A DNA stretch of 53,746 nt from Arthrobacter liuii (GCF_014639275.1 NZ_BMFW01000027.1:1-53746); one strand, 5' to 3'; shown: positions 17,646-26,700, counted from the first letter of the stretch. Numbers and translations: made by a program. The notes: generated by a model from the sequence alone, not told the origin.

Positions 17646-18665
17646 ATGGAGATCAGCGAGGACGATCTGGCCCTCATCCAGGTCCTGCAGGCCTCGCCGC
17701 GGCTTGGCTGGGCAGATGCGGCCAAGGTGCTGGGCGCACATGCCACCACGCTGGCGGCCCGGTGGGAGCGGCTGACCTCGAATGGGGCGGCATGGGTGAC
17801 GGCCCATCTGGCGGGTGATCCGAAACAGATGCTCCTGGCCTACGTGGCGGTGGACTGCGAAATGAACCGACGCGACAGCGTCACGGCGGAGCTGGCCGCT
17901 GTCCCGGAAATCGTCACGGTGGAAGAGGCTGCCAGTAACCGGGACCTGATGCTGACCGTCATCACGCGTTCGTTGGAGGAATTCAGTGCCAAGGTCATTT
18001 CCCGGCTTAAGGGTGTTGAGGGGCTGACCAAGTACCAGGTGGCCCTGTGCACGCGCCTGCACAGCAGCGGGGACGACTGGAGGCTGAACGTCCTGAGCCG
18101 CTTCCAACTGGCGGCGCTCCGGACGCTTGCGGCCCAGGTTCGTCCAGAGCCCGGGCAGGCTGCCCAGCTTCCGCAGAGCCACCTTGACCTGCTGCCGTTC
18201 CTGGCACGGGATGGACGGGCTACTGCGGCTGACATCGCCCGTGCCCTCGGCCGCCATCCGGCCACTGTCCAACGCCAGTTGAACCGGGTGCTGGCCAGCG
18301 GCCTCCTGTCATTCCGCTGCGAAATCGCCCAGCGGTACTCATCGTTCCCGGTGACATGCCAGTGGTTCGTGAACGTCCCGGCGGGCCAGCATGAGGCGGC
18401 CGCCGCAGAAATCCGCACCATCAGCAATGTCCGGCTGAGCGCCTCCACCACCGGGCCCACCAATTTCGTGATCATCATGTGGCTGCACACGCTGGCGGAC
18501 GTCATGTCCGCCGAGCTGGCGCTGCAGCAGAAGGTGCCCGGCATCGAGATCGTGGAGAGCGCAGTGATGCTGCGGACGGTCAAGCGGGTGGGCTGGATGC
18601 TGAAGGAAGATACGACGGCGAGTGGCGCCGTCGTGCATGCCGGCAGCCTTGGTGCCGCGGACTGA
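17646..18665 (+). CDS. Lrp/AsnC-type regulator with two HTH modules
   Basis: This 339-residue regulator is double the usual Lrp length. A first AsnC-type helix-turn-helix (about 1-55, DLALIQVLQASPRLGWADAA) is followed by a ligand-binding RAM-like domain (about 60-150). A second helix-turn-helix (about 180-230, LDLLPFLARDGRATAADIAR) is followed by a second RAM-like domain (about 235-320). Actinobacteria have many such tandem AsnC proteins next to transport and catabolic genes. The AAGGAGG just before its ATG is a strong ribosome site. It is divergent from the amidohydrolase/MFS pair and probably responds to the amino acid released or a related ligand. Confidence 0.85.
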   Translation: MEISEDDLALIQVLQASPRLGWADAAKVLGAHATTLAARWERLTSNGAAWVTAHLAGDPKQMLLAYVAVDCEMNRRDSVTAELAAVPEIVTVEEAASNRDLMLTVITRSLEEFSAKVISRLKGVEGLTKYQVALCTRLHSSGDDWRLNVLSRFQLAALRTLAAQVRPEPGQAAQLPQSHLDLLPFLARDGRATAADIARALGRHPATVQRQLNRVLASGLLSFRCEIAQRYSSFPVTCQWFVNVPAGQHEAAAAEIRTISNVRLSASTTGPTNFVIIMWLHTLADVMSAELALQQKVPGIEIVESAVMLRTVKRVGWMLKEDTTASGAVVHAGSLGAAD

Positions 18666-18676
18666 GATGGACGGAC

Positions 18677-18716
18677 ACAGTGGGGAATCAGGGCCCTGCC
18701 CCGGGTTCCCCACTGT
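18677..18716 (+). terminator. Terminator after Lrp-type regulator
   Basis: ACAGTGGGGAA (18677-18687) pairs perfectly with TTCCCCACTGT (18706-18716), starting 12 bases after the regulator's stop codon. The loop contains a second GC-rich mini-stem. Confidence 0.7.
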
Positions 18717-18926
18717 TCGGGCTGTACCGGTCGTCTTCGTCTTGGGCTTCGCCAGGTTTCGAGCGCCCTACTGGCGGGTTTTTCAAGACGTTTGGCCACT
18801 GTTTTATTGTCACGGTCCTGCCGCTGCGGTGCCACCGGCCCAGGCGGCGTCCCTCCCCCTAAATTCTCCAATAAACGGGGTGGCCTGTCGTGAGTGGATT
18901 GCCGTGTTTGGGGTAAGGGAGGACAC

Positions 18927-19805
18927 ATGAAACCGTTGCCTGCACTTGAGCTTGTAACCCGTCTCGAGGGTGCCGAATGGCTTGACCCGCTGGCCAAGAG
19001 CATCAGGAAAGCCGTCAAAAAGGTCATCAAACCCCGGTGGGCCCGCGATATCCTGCATGGCGTTCCCATCGGCCACCCTGTACACCCCCTTGCAGTCCAG
19101 GTCCCGATTGGCGCATGGCTCTCGGCGGGAGTGCTTGATGCAGTGCCCGGCGGCGGGAATGCTGCCAGGCTGTTGATCGGTGTGGGCACCGCCAGCGTGG
19201 TTCCCGCGGCGTTGGCCGGGTTCGCAGACTGGTCGCAGCTGCACCCCCAGCAGCAGAGGGTGGGGCTGGTGCATGCGGCGGCCAACGTGACGGCAACGGG
19301 CCTTTATATCGCGTCATTGGTCCAGCGGGCAAGGGGCAGCCAAGGCAGCGGCAAGATGCTCGCCTATCTGGGGCTTGCCACGGTGAGCGCCGGTGGCTTC
19401 CTTGGCGGTCACTTGACCTACCGCCAGGCCGCCGGGGTAAACCACAGCGAAGAAATTCCACACCGCTTCCCGTCCGGCTGGCACCCGCTGGCGCCGTTGG
19501 CGGAGCTGCCCGAAGGCGGCCTCCATAAGCGCGTCGTGGCTGGTATCCCGCTGCTGGTTCACCGCAAAGGCGCCACCGTCAACGTGCTGTCCGACGTCTG
19601 CAGCCACCTTTCCGGTCCGCTTCACGAGGGCAAGATCAAGGACGACGGCGCGGAGGCATGTGTCGTCTGCCCCTGGCACCGCAGCACTTTCTCGCTCCAT
19701 ACCGGCGAAGTGAAGGCCGGACCCGCCACATCCCGCCAGCCGGTTTTCGAAACGCACATCAGCGGGGAACTCGTGGAGGTATGCCTGCCCGGGGCGGACG
19801 GGTAG
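18927..19805 (+). CDS. Rieske [2Fe-2S] protein with DUF2231-type membrane domain
   Basis: This 292-residue protein has two parts. Residues about 30-175 contain four hydrophobic segments and an N-terminal GVPIGHPVHPLAVQVPIGAW motif typical of DUF2231 membrane domains. Residues about 185-292 form a Rieske domain whose cluster ligands are CSHLSGPLHEG (Cys-x-His) and CPWHRSTF (Cys-x2-His). It probably passes electrons at the membrane. The partner is unknown, since no cytochrome or oxygenase is adjacent. The ATG at 18927 follows AGGGAGG and is preferred to an in-frame start eleven codons upstream. Confidence 0.88.
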   Translation: MKPLPALELVTRLEGAEWLDPLAKSIRKAVKKVIKPRWARDILHGVPIGHPVHPLAVQVPIGAWLSAGVLDAVPGGGNAARLLIGVGTASVVPAALAGFADWSQLHPQQQRVGLVHAAANVTATGLYIASLVQRARGSQGSGKMLAYLGLATVSAGGFLGGHLTYRQAAGVNHSEEIPHRFPSGWHPLAPLAELPEGGLHKRVVAGIPLLVHRKGATVNVLSDVCSHLSGPLHEGKIKDDGAEACVVCPWHRSTFSLHTGEVKAGPATSRQPVFETHISGELVEVCLPGADG

Positions 19806-19956
19806 AGAGGCCGTTCGGCCCTACCGCCTGAGGCTGGGCGGCGGAAGACTGCTTCCATGGCGAGGTCCTGTGGCGCGAAACCATCCGGGCACCCTCGCTG
19901 GAGCGCACCGGAAAAGATGCACAGGGTGATCTCCCGGCCGGTGGTGTGTCGGTAAG

Positions 19957-20787
19957 GTGATGCGCGTTTCAGAACCCCGCGAGATTGCTCCCGGCCTCGT
20001 GCTCATGACCAGCGGCGCCGGGCCGAGGGCCTCAAATCTCTACCTTGTCCGCTCTGGTCCCGCCTGGGCGATGGTTGACTGCGGATGGGCGGGCAGCGCC
20101 GCGCCGGTCCGCGGGGCTGTGGAGGAAATGCTCGGCCCCGGGAACGGGCCCGCCGCCATTTTCCTGACGCACATCCATCCTGACCACTCTGGTGCTGCCG
20201 GCGCCCTGGCGCGGGTGTGGGACGTGCCGGTTTACGTCCACCCGGCAGAACTGGCAATGGCTGCCGGGCGGTACGTTCCCGAGTTTTCGATGCCGCTGGA
20301 CCGGTGGTTCGTTGCCCCCTTTCTGTGGTCGTTGCCAGCCCGTGCCCGCCGCCGGATTGAAGCCACGGGCGATATCACCGACGTCGTGCAAAGCCTCCCT
20401 CGAGACGGGGAAGTGCCGGGTCTGCCTGGTTGGGTTGCCGTTCCTACGCCTGGTCACACCCCCGGACATGTTGCCTACTGGCGCTCCCGGGATGGCGTCC
20501 TGATAACTGGGGATGCGGTTGTAACCACCAACCTGAACTCGGTGCGCGGAATCCTGGCGGGAGCGCCGGATCTCGCTGGACCGCCGTGGTACACCACCTG
20601 GAACTGGAAGCTGTCCATGGACTCCGTTGCCCACATGGCGGCGTTGGGCCCCCGGCTGCTGGCGCCCGGGCATGGCCAGCCACTGTCCTTGGGGGTCGTT
20701 CCGCGCCTTCGAGCCCTGGCAAACAAGGAGCGCGCCCCACGGGTCACACTTGGACGCCGAATTGCGGGGCCACCCAAGGCTGTTTAA
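19957..20787 (+). CDS. Metallo-beta-lactamase-fold hydrolase
   Basis: This protein of about 276 residues has the MBL signature THIHPDHSGAAG (H72, H74, D76, H77). Later metal ligands lie in PTPGHTPGHVAYW, DGVLITGDAVV and LLAPGHGQPL. That order fits the glyoxalase II/lactonase-like subgroup of hydrolases acting on thioesters, lactones or similar bonds. No membrane segment is seen, so it is probably cytosolic. A GTG at 19957 is directly followed by an ATG at 19960; either may be used after GGTAAGG. It converges on nagA with no obvious strong terminator between. The substrate cannot be assigned. Confidence 0.82.
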   Translation: MMRVSEPREIAPGLVLMTSGAGPRASNLYLVRSGPAWAMVDCGWAGSAAPVRGAVEEMLGPGNGPAAIFLTHIHPDHSGAAGALARVWDVPVYVHPAELAMAAGRYVPEFSMPLDRWFVAPFLWSLPARARRRIEATGDITDVVQSLPRDGEVPGLPGWVAVPTPGHTPGHVAYWRSRDGVLITGDAVVTTNLNSVRGILAGAPDLAGPPWYTTWNWKLSMDSVAHMAALGPRLLAPGHGQPLSLGVVPRLRALANKERAPRVTLGRRIAGPPKAV

Positions 20788-20881
20788 CTGTGGGCAAAAC
20801 CAGTGTGACGCCTGCAAATCCACGTTTACAGGCCTCGGATCTACATCCAACGGGGGTCCGGCATTCTGAGCGGTGGGCGGC

Positions 20882-22081
20882 TCAGCCGGTTACGCCAACC
20901 CATGCACCCCTGCGCAGCACTCCAGCCAGCTTCAAATCCTGGTCAAGCATCACCACGTCCGCTGGCATCCCCGCACGAAGGTCACCCGCCTGCCCTGAAA
21001 GCCCCAGTACCGACGCGGGAACAGCGGACGCGGCAGTGACCGCATCCTGCAGGGGAACTCCCGCGGACACGGTGGACCGGACGACGTCCAGCAAGGTGCT
21101 GGTACCGCCGGCAACGGCCCCCGTGCCCTCCACCCGTGCAACCCCCGTGCTTACCGTCACGGAGAGCGACCCCAGACGATAGTGGCCGTCGTCCATGCCC
21201 GTTGCGGCCATCGAATCGGTGACCAGCGCGATATTCCCAGCCCCCACAAGGTCGAAAACCAGCTTCACCGTCTCAGGTGCCAGATGCACATCGTCGGCAA
21301 TGAGTTCAACCACAGCCTTTCCTGCCCGAGCGGCGCTGAGGCTGGCTGAAACCGGCCCGGGGGAGCGGTGGTGCAGGGGCGGCATGGCATTGAAAAGATG
21401 GGTCACCGTGGGCCGGGTTCCGCGCTTCGGGCCAACCGCGGAGGATAAGGCGGCCGCCGCGCGTGAAAGGAAGGCGGCCGCCCCCGGATGATCCGCGGCA
21501 GTGTGCCCCAGCGACGGGACCACGCCGTGGGCAGAGAGCTGGTCGGCCAGTTCCAAGGCGCCGGGAAGTTCCGCCGCCAGCGTCATGGATGCGAGGGACC
21601 CCCCTGCCGCCGCCAGCAGTTCAGCCACCAACTCAGGATCGGGAGAAAGCAACAGCGCGGGATCGTGGGCTCCGTGCTGCCGGCCTGACAGGAAAGGGCC
21701 CTCCAAGTGCGAGCCCGCAACGAGCCCCTGGCCGGCCAGCTCCTTCAACATCCGCAGGTTCCGTACCAGGTCGGCGGGCGCCCCGGTGACCAGGCTGGCC
21801 AGCAGGGTGGTGGTGCCGCGGCTGTGCAGGTACCGTGCCGCACGCGCTGCGCCCTCGGAATCTCCTGCGGAGAAATCAGAACCGTAAGCGCCATGGCAGT
21901 GCAGATCCACCAGGCCGGGCAACAAAATCCGGGGAGCCGGCGCAGGCTTCGGAAGGACCCCCGGGAACCGTGACGCTGGCCCTGCGAAGGCGACCAGGCC
22001 GCCGTCGACCGCCAATACCCCGTCCGGAATGTCCAAGGTGGCAGAGACGATCTGCCCGCGGAGCACCAGTTCCCTGTCCAT
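20882..22081 (-). CDS. nagA: N-acetylglucosamine-6-phosphate deacetylase
   Basis: This 399-residue amidohydrolase-superfamily enzyme removes acetate from GlcNAc-6-phosphate, a step in amino-sugar use and cell-wall recycling. Motifs are DLHCHGAYGSDF, SHLEGPFLSGRQHGAHD (metal glutamate), SLGHTAADH (metal histidine), THLFNAMPPLHHR (metal and substrate histidines) and TDSMAATGMDDGHY (catalytic aspartate). The N-terminal small barrel (MDRELVLRGQIV) and C-terminal GDLRAGMPADVVMLD strand are present, so the gene is full length. No nagB or sugar transporter is adjacent, so it may be expressed alone. Confidence 0.93.
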   Translation of the reverse strand: MDRELVLRGQIVSATLDIPDGVLAVDGGLVAFAGPASRFPGVLPKPAPAPRILLPGLVDLHCHGAYGSDFSAGDSEGAARAARYLHSRGTTTLLASLVTGAPADLVRNLRMLKELAGQGLVAGSHLEGPFLSGRQHGAHDPALLLSPDPELVAELLAAAGGSLASMTLAAELPGALELADQLSAHGVVPSLGHTAADHPGAAAFLSRAAAALSSAVGPKRGTRPTVTHLFNAMPPLHHRSPGPVSASLSAARAGKAVVELIADDVHLAPETVKLVFDLVGAGNIALVTDSMAATGMDDGHYRLGSLSVTVSTGVARVEGTGAVAGGTSTLLDVVRSTVSAGVPLQDAVTAASAVPASVLGLSGQAGDLRAGMPADVVMLDQDLKLAGVLRRGAWVGVTG

Positions 22082-22242
22082 GCCTCACCGCCTCCCGCAC
22101 GGATTATTCCACACGAAGGATCGTGGGCAGCCTCAGCGCACCAGTTCAGCGCCGGCAGGAACGCGGCGTTATTTTCCAGTCCGGAGGGGAACCTCTACAG
22201 TGGAAGTAATAAGCATGCTGTCTATTTCGGAGGATGAACCTG

Positions 22243-23121
22243 ATGCGAAAAGTCTCTGCGCTTGGATTGGTAACTGCGGCGATGCTGGCTTTGGCCGGCT
22301 GCTCGGGAGGGGGCACCGGGACGGCCAGCCCGTCAGGCACGGCAACGACGTCTGCGTCGGCATCTGCCAGCCAGACCGCGGAAGCCAAGGTGTACTCGGA
22401 AGACCAGCTCCGCGACCTCATCTCGGGCATGAAGGATGACGACGGAAACGAGCTCAAGCTCTACTCCAAGGAACAGGTCAACCAGGGCGGTAACATCGCC
22501 AAGCTGCTCATGAGCACGGCAACCATCGATCCCAAGGACTGCAAGGACATTGCCACCGCCGGCCTGCTGGACAAGGTGGAAAACGGCGACGTGGCCGTGG
22601 CGCTTTCCGAGGGCAACAAGCCCCGCACGCTGTCCGCCCAGTCCGGCAGTGACGGCCCGGACGCCGTAAAGACGTTGAACGGCATCAGCGGCAAGATGAG
22701 CCAGTGCGCCAAGTTCTCGGTCTCCGCGCTGGGGCAGAAGTACGACGTCTCAAGCCAGGAGCTGAAGGCGCACACCGACGCGGAGAAGACCTTCGCCACC
22801 GTCAGTACCCGCAGCGGCGACGACCAGCAGAAGCTGATGCAGGTTTCCGCTGCCCAGGGCCGCCTGCTGGTGGTAGCCACCAAGGGCGGCACAGATCTGG
22901 GCGACAAGGACCAGAAGGAACTTGAGGGCCTGATCAACGACGTGCTGAAGAAGGCCGAGAGCGGCGGCGCCACGTCGAGCCCGTCCTCCACCAGTACGTC
23001 CGGTTCAGCGGGAACGTCCTCGCCGAGCAGCACGGCCTCGTCAACCGCGTCATCCACCTCCTCGGCGACGATGTCCTCGGGTGGCGCCTCGTCGTCGGCC
23101 TCTCCGACCTCCTCGCGGTAG
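22243..23121 (+). CDS. Lipoprotein with Ser/Thr-rich tail
   Basis: This 292-residue protein has a signal peptide with lipobox LAGC (MRKVSALGLVTAAMLALAGC). A short low-complexity spacer leads to a charged globular region (about 45-240) with one conserved-looking cysteine pair (DPKDCKDI and KMSQCAKF). The last 55 residues are almost entirely Ser, Thr, Ala and Gly. It would be anchored on the outer face of the membrane. The family was not recognised. The globular part resembles sensor-type or DUF5642-like lipoproteins only in general layout. The ATG at 22243 is chosen because the GGAGG lies nine bases upstream; the ATG at 22234 would touch it. Confidence 0.8.
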   Translation: MRKVSALGLVTAAMLALAGCSGGGTGTASPSGTATTSASASASQTAEAKVYSEDQLRDLISGMKDDDGNELKLYSKEQVNQGGNIAKLLMSTATIDPKDCKDIATAGLLDKVENGDVAVALSEGNKPRTLSAQSGSDGPDAVKTLNGISGKMSQCAKFSVSALGQKYDVSSQELKAHTDAEKTFATVSTRSGDDQQKLMQVSAAQGRLLVVATKGGTDLGDKDQKELEGLINDVLKKAESGGATSSPSSTSTSGSAGTSSPSSTASSTASSTSSATMSSGGASSSASPTSSR

Positions 23122-23130
23122 CGGGGACAC

Positions 23131-23179
23131 AGCAGTAGGGGCGGGCCGGGACTCCATGGTCCTGGCCCGCCCGTTCTGC
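23131..23179 (+). terminator. Terminator after lipoprotein
   Basis: GGGCGGGCC (23139-23147) pairs with GGCCCGCCC (23164-23172). The inner GGAC/GTCC and outer AGCAG/CTGCT pairs extend the stem. It starts ten bases after the stop codon. Confidence 0.75.
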
Positions 23180-23302
23180 TGGAAATCGCGCGGGAACGGG
23201 CCGGCGACTCCCTCTGGACCGTAGGCTGGAGGACGGGCAGGGGTTCCCCGGCCGCATAAGGCAGTTTCAGGATGAGGCAGTTCCCAGGTGAAGGGCAGGA
23301 CC

Positions 23303-23572
23303 ATGACCGTTTCAAGTGACGATCCCCAGAACGCCGCAGACCTCCGCGGCCCGGGCGACCCCCAGGAGGCCATGGACGCAGCCAGGAAGGCACCCCAGTC
23401 CGGACAGCACCTGGAACAGCCGGGTGCAGCGAACATCCGCGAAGAACAGCAGGCCCATGCAGCCGGAACCGTGCCGGCCTCATACGTGGGAGGCGAAGAC
23501 GCAGCGCGGGAGCCCAAGCCGGAGGAGGCGCTGGAGGAGCCTGGCACCTGGGACGACGAAGTCCAGGCATGA
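23303..23572 (+). CDS. Small hydrophilic, probably disordered protein
   Basis: This 89-residue acidic protein is rich in Asp, Glu, Gln, Pro and Gly with hardly any large hydrophobic residues (MTVSSDDPQNAADLRGPGDP; tail EEPGTWDDEVQA). It is probably unstructured. The ATG at 23303 follows AGGGCAGG; a GTG at 23288 is possible. Its TGA overlaps the start of the dehydratase gene in an ATGA arrangement, so the two are co-translated. Similar short acidic proteins at 32,171 and 38,625 in this window share that composition. Function unknown. Confidence 0.65.
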   Translation: MTVSSDDPQNAADLRGPGDPQEAMDAARKAPQSGQHLEQPGAANIREEQQAHAAGTVPASYVGGEDAAREPKPEEALEEPGTWDDEVQA

Positions 23573-24501
23573 TCACCCGCGATGACGTGGACCAGGCAGC
23601 GCAGCGCACGGCCGGCCTGATCCGCAGGACACCGGTGATGGAGGCGGACCCGGACCCGGCCGGCGCCCAGGTCTGGTTTAAATGCGAATTCATGCAGCAC
23701 ACGGGCACGTTCAAGGCCCGGGGTGCCCTCAACCGCATCCTGGCCAGCAAGGAGCGCGGGGAACTGCGGGCCGACGTCGGCGTCGTAGTGGCTTCCGGCG
23801 GGAACGCGGGACTGGCCAACGCCTACGCAGCCGCCCAGCTCGGGGTACCCGCCACCGTCTTCGTCCCCGAAGCCGCCCCGGCAGTCAAGGTCAACAAGCT
23901 GAAAGCCATCGGCGCCACCGTGGTCCAGGGCGGCGCCGAGTATGCGGCCGCCTACCAGGCCGCCGTGGCGCACGCAGGGGAAACCGGGGCGGTCTACTGC
24001 CACGCCTATGACCAGCCCGAAATTGCTGCCGGCGCCGGAACGGTGGGTTCCGAGTTGCTGGAACAAGTGACGGGGGTGGACACCGTCCTGGTGGCAGTCG
24101 GCGGCGGCGGGCTCATGGCGGGAGTAGCCGCCGCCGTCGAAGGCTTCGCCAAAGTGGTTGCCGTGGAACCGGAAACCGCGCCCACCCTGCACGCTGCCCT
24201 GGCCGCCGGGAAACCGGTGGACGTTCCGGTCTCGGGCGTCGCAGCAGACTCCCTGGGTGCCCGCCGCGTGGGCGACATTGGCTTTTCCGTGGCGGTCCGC
24301 GGCGGCGTCGAAAGCGTCCTGGTCCCCGATGAACAGATCGTTGCCGCGCGCTCCGCGCTGTGGAATGACTACCGGATAGTGGTGGAGCATGGCGCAGCAG
24401 CCGCCTACGCAGCGCTGACCTCAGGCGCCTACGTGCCCGGCAGGGGTGAACGCGTTGCCGTCATCCTTTGCGGCGCCAACACGGATCCGGCCAGCCTTTA
24501 G
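23569..24501 (+). CDS. PLP-dependent serine/threonine dehydratase
   Basis: This 310-residue fold-type II PLP enzyme probably deaminates L-threonine or L-serine to the 2-oxo acid. The PLP lysine lies in GTFKARGAL (K49). The phosphate-binding loops SGGNAGLA and VGGGGLMAG, and a late CGANTDP, are all present. It lacks the C-terminal ACT-like regulatory domain of biosynthetic IlvA, so it is of the short catabolic type or a serine/threonine racemase relative. It is coupled to the small acidic protein before it and followed by a terminator at 24505-24539. Confidence 0.87.
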   Translation: MITRDDVDQAAQRTAGLIRRTPVMEADPDPAGAQVWFKCEFMQHTGTFKARGALNRILASKERGELRADVGVVVASGGNAGLANAYAAAQLGVPATVFVPEAAPAVKVNKLKAIGATVVQGGAEYAAAYQAAVAHAGETGAVYCHAYDQPEIAAGAGTVGSELLEQVTGVDTVLVAVGGGGLMAGVAAAVEGFAKVVAVEPETAPTLHAALAAGKPVDVPVSGVAADSLGARRVGDIGFSVAVRGGVESVLVPDEQIVAARSALWNDYRIVVEHGAAAAYAALTSGAYVPGRGERVAVILCGANTDPASL

Positions 24502-24504
24502 CCC

Positions 24505-24539
24505 GGGACCGGCAGCCTGGCAGGAAGGCGGCCGGTCCC
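24505..24539. terminator. Terminator between dehydratase and small lipoprotein
   Basis: GGGACCGGC (24505-24513) pairs with GCCGGTCCC (24531-24539), four bases after the dehydratase stop codon and followed by TTCAA. It lies between converging genes and could serve both. Confidence 0.7.
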
Positions 24540-24553
24540 TTCAACGGCAGTGC

Positions 24554-24907
24554 CTAGCCGCCGGCCTGGCTGCTGCAGAACTTGCTGTAGGTGGCGCCGG
24601 CTTCCTGGTAGCCCGACTGGAGCCCGGCCAGCTTGTCCTTGTCCGGGTTTTCCTTGGCCTGTTCGTCCGTGTAGGCAAGGATCGAGGCGAGGGCGGGCTT
24701 GAGATCGTCCGAGGCCACCGCGTGGATGGGGCGGATCTGGTTGGCGAGGTTGTTCATGCCCGTCTTGCCGGCGTTGTTGGCGGGGTTCGACACAACGGCC
24801 TGGATCCGCTCGCAGGTTTCAGCGGTGGTCAGTTGGTGGGTGGCGGTGCAGGCCGTCGCGGAAGCAACGAGGCCGGCGGCAAACAGGGCTGTGGCGAATT
24901 TCTTCAT
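24554..24907 (-). CDS. Small lipoprotein
   Basis: This 117-residue exported protein has signal sequence MKKFATALFAAGLVASATAC with a lipobox ending in C20. The mature part is helical and charged, with a second cysteine near residue 32 (AETCERIQ) and one near the C-terminus (KFCSSQ) that could form a disulphide outside the cell. No family was recognised. It converges on the dehydratase gene and shares its terminator. The 156-base gap upstream leads to the decayed SMP-30-like gene on the other strand. Confidence 0.78.
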   Translation of the reverse strand: MKKFATALFAAGLVASATACTATHQLTTAETCERIQAVVSNPANNAGKTGMNNLANQIRPIHAVASDDLKPALASILAYTDEQAKENPDKDKLAGLQSGYQEAGATYSKFCSSQAGG

Positions 24908-25063
24908 GGGTCCCTCGGTAGTGGTCAGAGGTTTCGATTGTAAGCAGATTGGGTACCCCGATGCCTTCGCGTGCGCTTCATCAGCGCTTTAAATGGCAAC
25001 ACCAATCGTGCGGAGCTTCCGCAAATGGGCCCCGCGCGCATCAACCCAGACTAAGGAACCAGC

Positions 25064-25596
25064 ATGCGCCGAACAGTGCGCCGACGTGCTGCGGCCGGCC
25101 TTGTGGGCGCCCTTTCGCTGCTCCTTCCCGCCGCCCTTCCGGCGCTGGCCGCGCCGCCAACGGGTGAAATAGTGCTCGACGGCGCCACCTCCGCCGAGGG
25201 CATGGCGGCAGGGGAGGGCACCACCTTTATGCCGGGGAACTCACCACCGGTGATATCTTCCGCGGTGACATCCGCAAAGGCACCGCCCCCCGGTTCATCC
25301 ATGCGTCCCAAGGGCGCGCCGCCGTCGGCATGAAGGCCGACACCTGCAGTGACCTGCTGTTCGTGGCAGGCGGCGGCGGACTGGGCACGGTGAAGACACT
25401 CAAGCTGAGCGGTCCCGCAGCGGATCTCTCCCAAGGGTTCAACCTGAACGGCATTGCAGCTGCCACCATCAAGAGTGGCGCCTTCAATGTCCCCACCACC
25501 GTTGCGTTGTTCGGGAACACCCTCACCGTGGTCAACGGGCAGTTCAACCAGCCGCCCAGCCCGTTCGAGGTGGTGCTGGTCCCGGCCCGCAAGTGA
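25064..25596 (+). pseudogene. SMP-30-like secreted protein, decayed
   Basis: A signal peptide (MRRTVRRRAAAGLVGALSLL...) and the segment GEIVLDGATSAEGMAAGEGT are followed near 25232 by a frameshift. The family's next stretch (YAGELTTGDIFRGDIRKGTA) continues in another frame and then joins the frame ending at 25596. The frameshift equals loss of one T from a TTTT run. Compared with the usual 300-plus residues of this secreted beta-propeller-like family, two internal blocks also seem missing. One is after LLFVAGGGG and one after FNLNGIAA. Even with the frameshift corrected it would be about half length, so it is a true remnant. Confidence 0.7.
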
Positions 25597-25610
25597 GGGC
25601 TTAAACAAGT

Positions 25611-25642
25611 AACTGGCTGGCAGTAGGAACTGCCAGCCAGTT
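25611..25642. terminator. Strong terminator hairpin
   Basis: AACTGGCTGGCAG (25611-25623) pairs perfectly with CTGCCAGCCAGTT (25630-25642) around a six-base loop, followed by TCCGTTTG. It lies between the converging SMP-30-like remnant and the reductase gene. Confidence 0.8.
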
Positions 25643-25667
25643 TCCGTTTGAAACCGAGCGGGTGAAG

Positions 25668-26309
25668 TCAGATGGTCCGCGGTGCCTTGGCCAGGTTGTC
25701 CTTCAGCTCCGCGGCGGTCTGCCGGGCAATGTACGCCGGGCGGTCCCGCTCCACGCGCCAGCTCTCGGAGAGGGTGCCCACGTTGACGGTATCGAAGCCG
25801 AACTCGTCGTAGAGGCGGGTCACCAGTTCGGCGGCTTCCGGGTAGTCGCTGGCGGTGGCCAGGGCCCGCCGGCCTTCGGCGCCGGCGGGCGAGCCGTCGG
25901 TGGTGATGTCGCGGGCCATGATGTGGTTGAAGCCCTTGGCCACCTTGGACTGGGGCAGGTGCTCCTGCAGCAGCCCGGACGTCGTGGCTTCGCCTTTGTC
26001 CAGGGCCGGGATGCGGCCGTCGCGTTCCCAGTAGTAGTTGTTGGTGTCGATCACAACCTTGCCTGCCAGCGGCTCCGCCGGGACGTCCTTGTAGTTCTTC
26101 AAGGGCACCGTGACCACGGCGAAGTCGCCGGCCGCTGCCGCTTCAGCTGCCGTGGCCGCCCGGGCCTTAGGGCCAAGCTCAGCCACCAGGTCCTGGAGGG
26201 TTTCCGGCCCACGGGAGTTGCTGATGACTACGTCGTAGCCCAGCTCCACGGCCTTCCGTGCAACCTGGCTTCCAATATGTCCTGCACCGATGATTCCGAT
26301 TGTTGTCAT
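25668..26309 (-). CDS. NADPH-dependent F420 reductase-like oxidoreductase
   Basis: This 213-residue protein has a Rossmann NADP-binding start (MTTIGIIGAGHIGSQVARKA, then ISNSRGPETL, a typical NADP-phosphate loop). The F420-reductase/ferric-reductase-like core follows: VTVPLKNYKDVP, VVIDTNNYYWERDG, and KGFNHIMARDI. Members transfer hydride between NADPH and F420 or an unknown acceptor, and several are annotated only as NAD(P)-binding proteins. Length fits the family. It stands alone, with a terminator after it. The exact acceptor is not assignable. Confidence 0.8.
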   Translation of the reverse strand: MTTIGIIGAGHIGSQVARKAVELGYDVVISNSRGPETLQDLVAELGPKARAATAAEAAAAGDFAVVTVPLKNYKDVPAEPLAGKVVIDTNNYYWERDGRIPALDKGEATTSGLLQEHLPQSKVAKGFNHIMARDITTDGSPAGAEGRRALATASDYPEAAELVTRLYDEFGFDTVNVGTLSESWRVERDRPAYIARQTAAELKDNLAKAPRTI

Positions 26310-26439
26310 ATGGGCGGCAACACCGGTCCCCGCGCAGATATTTCAGCCGGCGGCGGGGAATAAAGAGCCGGGCACGTGCCTACTTTCCCAAGTACCGCCC
26401 GGGCCGGTGGTTCAGGACGAGGACCAGGTTCAGGAGGGT

Positions 26440-26700
26440 GGCGCCGCCGTCGTCCCGCCGTTCCTCTGGGTGATCAGCGCCCGCTCCTTCCTGGTGCTGG
26501 CCTTGGTGATGACGATCCTGGGCCTGCTCAAGGCCGCCTACTTTGGGGCCCTGCCGTCCGTCATATCCGATTCCTTCGTTCCCCGGACCCGGGCCTCCGG
26601 ACTATCCTTCAGCTACAACTCCGCAGTGGTCGCCTTTGGTGGCTTCACGCCCATGATTGCTGCCTCCTGGTACGCCGAGCCCGGACGCGAAAGCGCCGCC
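26440..26700 (+). pseudogene. MFS symporter fragment
   Basis: An open stretch encodes FLWVISARSFLVLALVMTIL, then LLKAAYFGALPSVISDSF, then RTRASGLSFSYNSAVVAFGG, which match helices 8-11 of citrate/proline-type MFS symporters. The upstream helices and the normal C-terminus are absent, and no ribosome site or sensible start precedes it. The frame runs into the terminator hairpin of the gene beyond. It is a remnant of a transporter lost by deletion. Confidence 0.6.

Noticed and set aside
22461..23819. 452-codon minus-strand frame across the lipoprotein, terminator and dehydratase start
   Set aside because: It crosses a strong terminator and three well-supported plus-strand genes. No ribosome site.
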